Assembly: GCA_039105265.1 (NCBI GenBank)
Contig: JAPFFF010000044.1
Span: 186,001-250,000, forward strand
Length of the DNA stretch: 64,000 bases
Direction of reading: 5' to 3'
Source: Tritrichomonas musculus
Lineage: Eukaryota; Parabasalia; Tritrichomonadida; Tritrichomonadidae
The translations under genes and the position numbers were made by a program. Positions 60,460 to 64,000 of this stretch are shown piece by piece. Under the pieces are notes generated by a model, which saw only the letters and a list, made by a program, of their open reading frames with translations, had not been told where the DNA came from and did not search any database. Position 1 is the stretch's first letter, and every line of letters starts with the position of its first letter.

Positions 60460-61602
60460 ATGACATCACTTGCAGAATTATTTAAGGAATATCCATATCG
60501 TGGTCCAGCTTTTGAAAAACATGCACTTGAAAAAGGTTATTCGAAAAAAGAGATAAGGAAATTTCAATCAGAATCCGTTGTTCATGATCAAAAAGTGCCA
60601 ACTCCTAAATATATACCTATCGTATCGTCTCATTCCGGAGGTTTTCAGATGGATACGTTTATAAACGATAAAGGAGCTAACGGTTTGAATTATTTGATGC
60701 TTATCAATATAAATACCCGTAAAGCTTATGCATATCCGATGAGAGGGAAAGGGGCGTTACAGGTCAAATCAGCATTGAATAAATTCATCAAGGAAGAACC
60801 AAATTGCCATTCAATCGCTTCAGATCAAGATGCTGCTTATTTATCAGACGAAGTGACATCTTGGATGAAAAGTCATAAAATTATATATACGACTACAACG
60901 GATGATAATCACAATAATTTAGGAATAATAAACCGTTTTATGAGAACGATAAGAGATTTAGCCGTTAACAAAAATTTGTTAGATGCCGATATATGGAAAG
61001 ATATATCAAAAGAAGGTGAATTAACACACAAACCTACAAGAAATATTTCACCAAAAGAAATGCAGTCATTAATGTCAGCATATAATGAATCATATCATAC
61101 TAAAATAAAAACAGCCCCCAATAAAATGACAGCCAAAGACGAACAGAAATATATTTTGAAAAATAAAACGCAAGCAAACCCTTATGATTTCAAAGAAGGT
61201 GATAAAGTACGTATCGTAGAAGAAAAAACGATTAAAAATAAAAAACGAAGAATGGTTAGCAATCAAGCATATACAGTTGATTCAAAATCTGGTAATTTAT
61301 TCAAAATTGCTGCTAACGATAGATCTGTAAACGATTATCCTGGATACAAAATAGTTAAGGCGAAAGGATTTGTTCCTATGGCCAAAACATTGAAAGACGG
61401 CAAAAGAGGGAACATAGAGGAGATTTTAGGGTATAATAATGCAAATGACCAATACAAGGTCAAATGGGATGATGGAAGTCAAGGGTATACATATGCCAAA
61501 AGTATGAGAGAAGGAAATCCAACAATATTATCACGGTTAGAACGAATGTATTGGGTGAAAACAGGTGAAAACATACCAGTTAAAATCAGAAAATACATTT
61601 AA
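60460..61602 (+). CDS. Maverick B retrovirus-type integrase with chromo-like tail
   Basis: A 380-residue integrase. The DDE-type core spans about 60-215 (FQMDTFINDKGA, NTRKAYAYPMRGKGA, IASDQDAAYLSDE, NNLGIINRFMRTIRD). A basic linker follows, then an SH3-like strand set (FKEGDKVRIVEE). The C-terminus (IEEILGYNNANDQYKVKWDD and following, about 325-360) resembles a chromodomain, as known in some Polinton and retroelement integrases, where it can steer insertion to marked chromatin. It lies 10 bases after the putative minor capsid gene. Confidence 0.87.
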   Translation: MTSLAELFKEYPYRGPAFEKHALEKGYSKKEIRKFQSESVVHDQKVPTPKYIPIVSSHSGGFQMDTFINDKGANGLNYLMLININTRKAYAYPMRGKGALQVKSALNKFIKEEPNCHSIASDQDAAYLSDEVTSWMKSHKIIYTTTTDDNHNNLGIINRFMRTIRDLAVNKNLLDADIWKDISKEGELTHKPTRNISPKEMQSLMSAYNESYHTKIKTAPNKMTAKDEQKYILKNKTQANPYDFKEGDKVRIVEEKTIKNKKRRMVSNQAYTVDSKSGNLFKIAANDRSVNDYPGYKIVKAKGFVPMAKTLKDGKRGNIEEILGYNNANDQYKVKWDDGSQGYTYAKSMREGNPTILSRLERMYWVKTGENIPVKIRKYI

Positions 61603-61616
61603 TTATTCTTAATCAA

Positions 61617-62474
61617 ATGAAAGGAAATATTATTCAAAAAGTTGAAGAATTAATCAATGAGACACTCAGAAAAAGTATGAGAGAAATTGAGGGCGCTTTG
61701 ATCAAACCATTATCAGAAAATTATCCGTTTTCATCAAATGGGATATACTTTTTGATTGGACGTCCTGGTGCTGGCAAAAGTTATTGGATTTGGCGCCATA
61801 TTATGATTACAGAAAGATTATTTAAACATCCATATTATCATAAAATTTATTTCTGCTCAACGTCTGGTAAAATGGATAAAACCGCCGAAGTTTTGAATAA
61901 AAAGATTCAAACAAAAATAATTTATGTCTCAGAAAAACAATTAATGAGCGTTCTTCAGAAACATTTGAAAAGGAAAATAAAATATTATGCACTTGTCAAA
62001 CATATCCTCTCAAAAATGAAAGAAACGTCTGATGAGATGAGGCGTTTAATTGAAAAACATCATTTAACTGACCTTCAAGATAAAATCATTTATATTGCCA
62101 GTAAGCTTTGTAAATATGGAACCGCCTCTTATCCATTCAATACTCTGATTATTCTTGATGATTGTGCTGGTTCAGATTTATTGAAAAACGGTAATTCAGA
62201 ATTTATTAAATTGTTGACAAAGACAAGACATTATAACATAACGTGCATAATGGCATTTCAAACGATAAGATTTGTGCACATAAATGCTAAACGTATGGCA
62301 ACCGATATTATCTGTTATAGCGGTTATTCAGAAGAAGATTTCACCTCTTTATTGCAGCAAACAAATAACAACTTAAATACAAAGGCAACTGTGCAAGAAT
62401 ACTTGCAACATAGAGAACCGCATGACAAATTTATCATGAACATAACTGCAAACAAATACTATTTTGAATCTTAA
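61617..62474 (+). CDS. Maverick B packaging ATPase (FtsK/HerA-type, A32-like)
   Basis: A 285-residue P-loop ATPase. Walker A is LIGRPGAGKSYWIWRH (about 44-59) and Walker B is NTLIILDDCAGSD (about 178-190). Downstream comes a sensor-like stretch TKTRHYNITCIMAFQTIRFV (about 200-219), whose QT fits the A32/HerA type of packaging motor. In Polintons this enzyme drives DNA into the capsid. It starts 14 bases after the integrase. Confidence 0.85.
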   Translation: MKGNIIQKVEELINETLRKSMREIEGALIKPLSENYPFSSNGIYFLIGRPGAGKSYWIWRHIMITERLFKHPYYHKIYFCSTSGKMDKTAEVLNKKIQTKIIYVSEKQLMSVLQKHLKRKIKYYALVKHILSKMKETSDEMRRLIEKHHLTDLQDKIIYIASKLCKYGTASYPFNTLIILDDCAGSDLLKNGNSEFIKLLTKTRHYNITCIMAFQTIRFVHINAKRMATDIICYSGYSEEDFTSLLQQTNNNLNTKATVQEYLQHREPHDKFIMNITANKYYFES

Positions 62475-62493
62475 ACGTTTTATTGAATTTTAA

Positions 62494-62892
62494 ATGGGAT
62501 TATTTAGAAAATGGGCGAGAAGAAGTATTGGCCTTGGAAGTCAATTATTAATGGGAGCAGCAAATTCAGCAACAGGAGGATTAGCAGGTAAATTAGCGGA
62601 TAATGCAACAGGAATAATGAAAAATCAATCAGGATTAATAGGCAAAACAATGGGTAGTTTAGGCAAAGCATTTTTAAGCGATAATATGAGAAACAAAATC
62701 TCAAATGTAGCGGATGCAGCAATAAAATACATTCCAAAAGGCAACGTAAGAGAAGCATTAACAAAAATCAATAATCATGCACAAGGAAGAGATGAAAACT
62801 ATAAAATGCCAAAACCCGCTAAAACAGAATCGAGTAGTTCAAATAATTCACCAGCACCTATAAATCATGTACATTCATCAAATTATGAATAA
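62494..62892 (+). CDS. Small Gly/Ala-rich protein of Maverick B
   Basis: A 132-residue protein. It opens with basic MGLFRKWARRSIGLG, followed by a Gly/Ala/Leu-rich amphipathic part (LLMGAANSATGGLAGKLADN, GLIGKTMGSLGKAFL) and a Ser/Asn/Pro-rich tail. Such composition is seen in membrane-active or internal capsid cement proteins (pVI-like) of related viruses. That role is inference from composition and from lying between the ATPase and the capsid gene. Confidence 0.55.
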   Translation: MGLFRKWARRSIGLGSQLLMGAANSATGGLAGKLADNATGIMKNQSGLIGKTMGSLGKAFLSDNMRNKISNVADAAIKYIPKGNVREALTKINNHAQGRDENYKMPKPAKTESSSSNNSPAPINHVHSSNYE

Positions 62893-62921
62893 TAAGAAAA
62901 GTCAATTTTATTGAGTTTTAA

Positions 62922-63404
62922 ATGTCAAAACACTTAACAGGCTCAAAACGTTTAGCGGTTATTCAAAGGTGGATAAATGGCCATGACGATCCAGATTGGG
63001 AGGTTTTGCCAACTCGAAAACAAGGAAAGTATATTGTTAAAAAGCGAGAAACACCAATAGAAGAAGAAAAAGAAGAGAAAACTCCAGAAAATGAAGAGAA
63101 CGAAGTTTTTGAAGAGGAAGAAGAAAAACCCAAAATGCAAAAACAAAAGTCGAAAAAACTCACAAAAAGTCAAGAAATCGATCCAACGATAAACCTTGAA
63201 ATCTTAAATCAACTCAAATTACTGGGTGATGAAATCAAACGCAAAAGAGAAAAGAAAGAACAAAAACGATTAATTGAAGAAGTAATCTCAAAGAAAACTC
63301 CAGCACCAAAACAAGCACCTCCTCCTCCAATACAAGAAGAAGAATATTATGAATCACCAATTCCAAGACAAAGACGAAACAGAATCTTTGATGATATATA
63401 TTAA
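62922..63404 (+). CDS. Charged virion-type protein of Maverick B
   Basis: A 160-residue protein. Residues 1-45 are a compact segment (SKHLTGSKRLAVIQRWINGH, WEVLPTRKQGKYIVKKRE); the middle is an E/K-rich helix; the end is PPPP-rich with aromatic YYESPIPRQRRNR. No family is recognised. Position between the Gly/Ala-rich protein and the capsid gene suggests a structural or assembly role. Confidence 0.5.
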   Translation: MSKHLTGSKRLAVIQRWINGHDDPDWEVLPTRKQGKYIVKKRETPIEEEKEEKTPENEENEVFEEEEEKPKMQKQKSKKLTKSQEIDPTINLEILNQLKLLGDEIKRKREKKEQKRLIEEVISKKTPAPKQAPPPPIQEEEYYESPIPRQRRNRIFDDIY

Positions 63405-63421
63405 CTTTTTTTATTCAAGAA

Positions 63422-64000
63422 ATGATTAATCATGAGGTTTATATGAAAACATCAGCTGAAGTATGTTCGCAAATTGCGTCATATTTTGATGTTGTAGATA
63501 GCTGTATTGCCACTTCTGATACAAACAAACAGTATTCAATTAATCCACAAACATCATATTCGCCTTCACCTCCAATAAAACAAGGGTCATATACAAGTGT
63601 TATTATTTCTCCAAATACACACAATACAGCTGACATCTATAATGGTTTTATTCGTGCTGATCTAAAAGTGACAATGAATATAAATGAAAAGATACCAGAT
63701 TTGAGTGATATTGGCGGTTATCCATTCAATAAAATCTGGTTTGGATTCAAAGATGCAAGAGATGCTATTGAAAAATATGAAATAGTAGCTAACGGAATAA
63801 CGATATATACACAAAACTTTGGTTGTGAAGAATCGTTCTTAACTGCATGTTGTGCGAATGAAACAACAAAGAGAGCAGATGTATACTCAAAGGCAAGACA
63901 TAAAGATATATGGAATAATAATTTTGCCACTCGTTGCGGAATAGTAATTAATTGGCCAAAAGATGATTTAACAGCAACATTTACGATTCATTTAAAAATT
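63422..64000 (+). CDS. Maverick B major capsid protein, N-terminal part
   Basis: An open frame from the ATG at 63422 to the window edge (193 codons). After about 55 leader residues come strands typical of the first jelly roll of Polinton double-jelly-roll capsid proteins: FIRADLKVTMNINEKIPDLS, GGYPFNKIWFGFKDARDAIE, KYEIVANGITIYTQNFGCEE. A short GGYPFNKIWFGFKDA block of this kind is a good mark of the family. The second jelly roll lies beyond the edge. The ATG follows tttattcaaga. Confidence 0.75.
   Translation, partial: MINHEVYMKTSAEVCSQIASYFDVVDSCIATSDTNKQYSINPQTSYSPSPPIKQGSYTSVIISPNTHNTADIYNGFIRADLKVTMNINEKIPDLSDIGGYPFNKIWFGFKDARDAIEKYEIVANGITIYTQNFGCEESFLTACCANETTKRADVYSKARHKDIWNNNFATRCGIVINWPKDDLTATFTIHLKI

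Larger units (their letters stand above)
57271..64000 (+). mobile_element. Maverick/Polinton element B, runs off the right edge
   Basis: Virus-like fossil of the Maverick/Polinton family. The visible parts, all plus strand and 6-40 bases apart, are an HNH endonuclease (possibly a passenger), protease, two small proteins, putative minor capsid protein, integrase with chromo-like tail, packaging ATPase, a small Gly/Ala-rich protein, a charged protein, and the beginning of the major capsid protein. DNA polymerase B and terminal repeats must lie outside. Seen genes look whole, with no break apparent, so the copy is probably young. It is clearly diverged from element A, so the two are different lineages rather than a recent duplication. 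Confidence 0.88.

Noticed and set aside
62504-63173. Leu/Phe-rich minus-strand frames under the Maverick B small genes
   Set aside because: Antisense of Gly/Ala- and Glu/Lys-rich coding sequence on the plus strand.

Overview
The window looks like nuclear DNA of a parabasalid protist, most likely a trichomonad close to Tritrichomonas or Trichomonas. The evidence is as follows. Genes are long and intronless, and intergenic DNA is extremely AT-rich. Several genes carry a TCA-Y-W initiator-like motif just before the ATG. The family mix is typical of the group: DUF3447-type ankyrin proteins joined to BspA-like leucine-rich repeats, BTB plus F5/8C genes, many protein kinases, a chlamydia-Pmp-like giant surface protein, mariner-type transposons and Maverick/Polinton elements. 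The species assignment is inference.

Region 1-16 kb holds accessory and family genes. There is the N-terminal part of an ankyrin-family gene running off the left edge, a bacterial-looking GNAT acetyltransferase, and an ankyrin/BspA gene split by one in-frame stop. A decayed mariner copy follows, then a 1142-residue coiled-coil protein with seven C-terminal repeats, an RCC1-like protein with an acidic tail, a broken BTB-F5/8C gene and an EF-hand protein. Region 16-32 kb has a 1382-residue HEAT/ARM-like protein, a TKL-like kinase, a 2H phosphoesterase and a PH-domain AGC kinase of AKT type. Its long AT-rich gaps contain at least five inverted-repeat elements. Two of these have perfect 8-bp target duplications, which points to hAT.

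Region 32-49 kb is a single 5638-residue membrane protein gene on the minus strand. It has a signal peptide, a huge GGA(I/L)-rich beta-helix-type ectodomain, one transmembrane helix and a short tail. About eleven units of 1059 bp (353 residues) are nearly identical, and shared variants show amplification in blocks of two or more units plus mosaic exchange.

Region 51.5-64 kb is virus-derived. Two related Maverick/Polinton elements lie head to tail in the same orientation. The first is partial (protease, putative minor capsid protein, integrase). The second looks whole as far as seen and runs off the right edge (protease, putative minor capsid, integrase, packaging ATPase, small virion-type proteins, start of the major capsid protein). 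Between them lies a block with a GC-rich hairpin, an HUH (CRESS-virus-type) Rep nuclease domain and an HNH endonuclease. Most element genes sit a few bases behind a TTTATT(C/G)A-like motif that resembles the host initiator.
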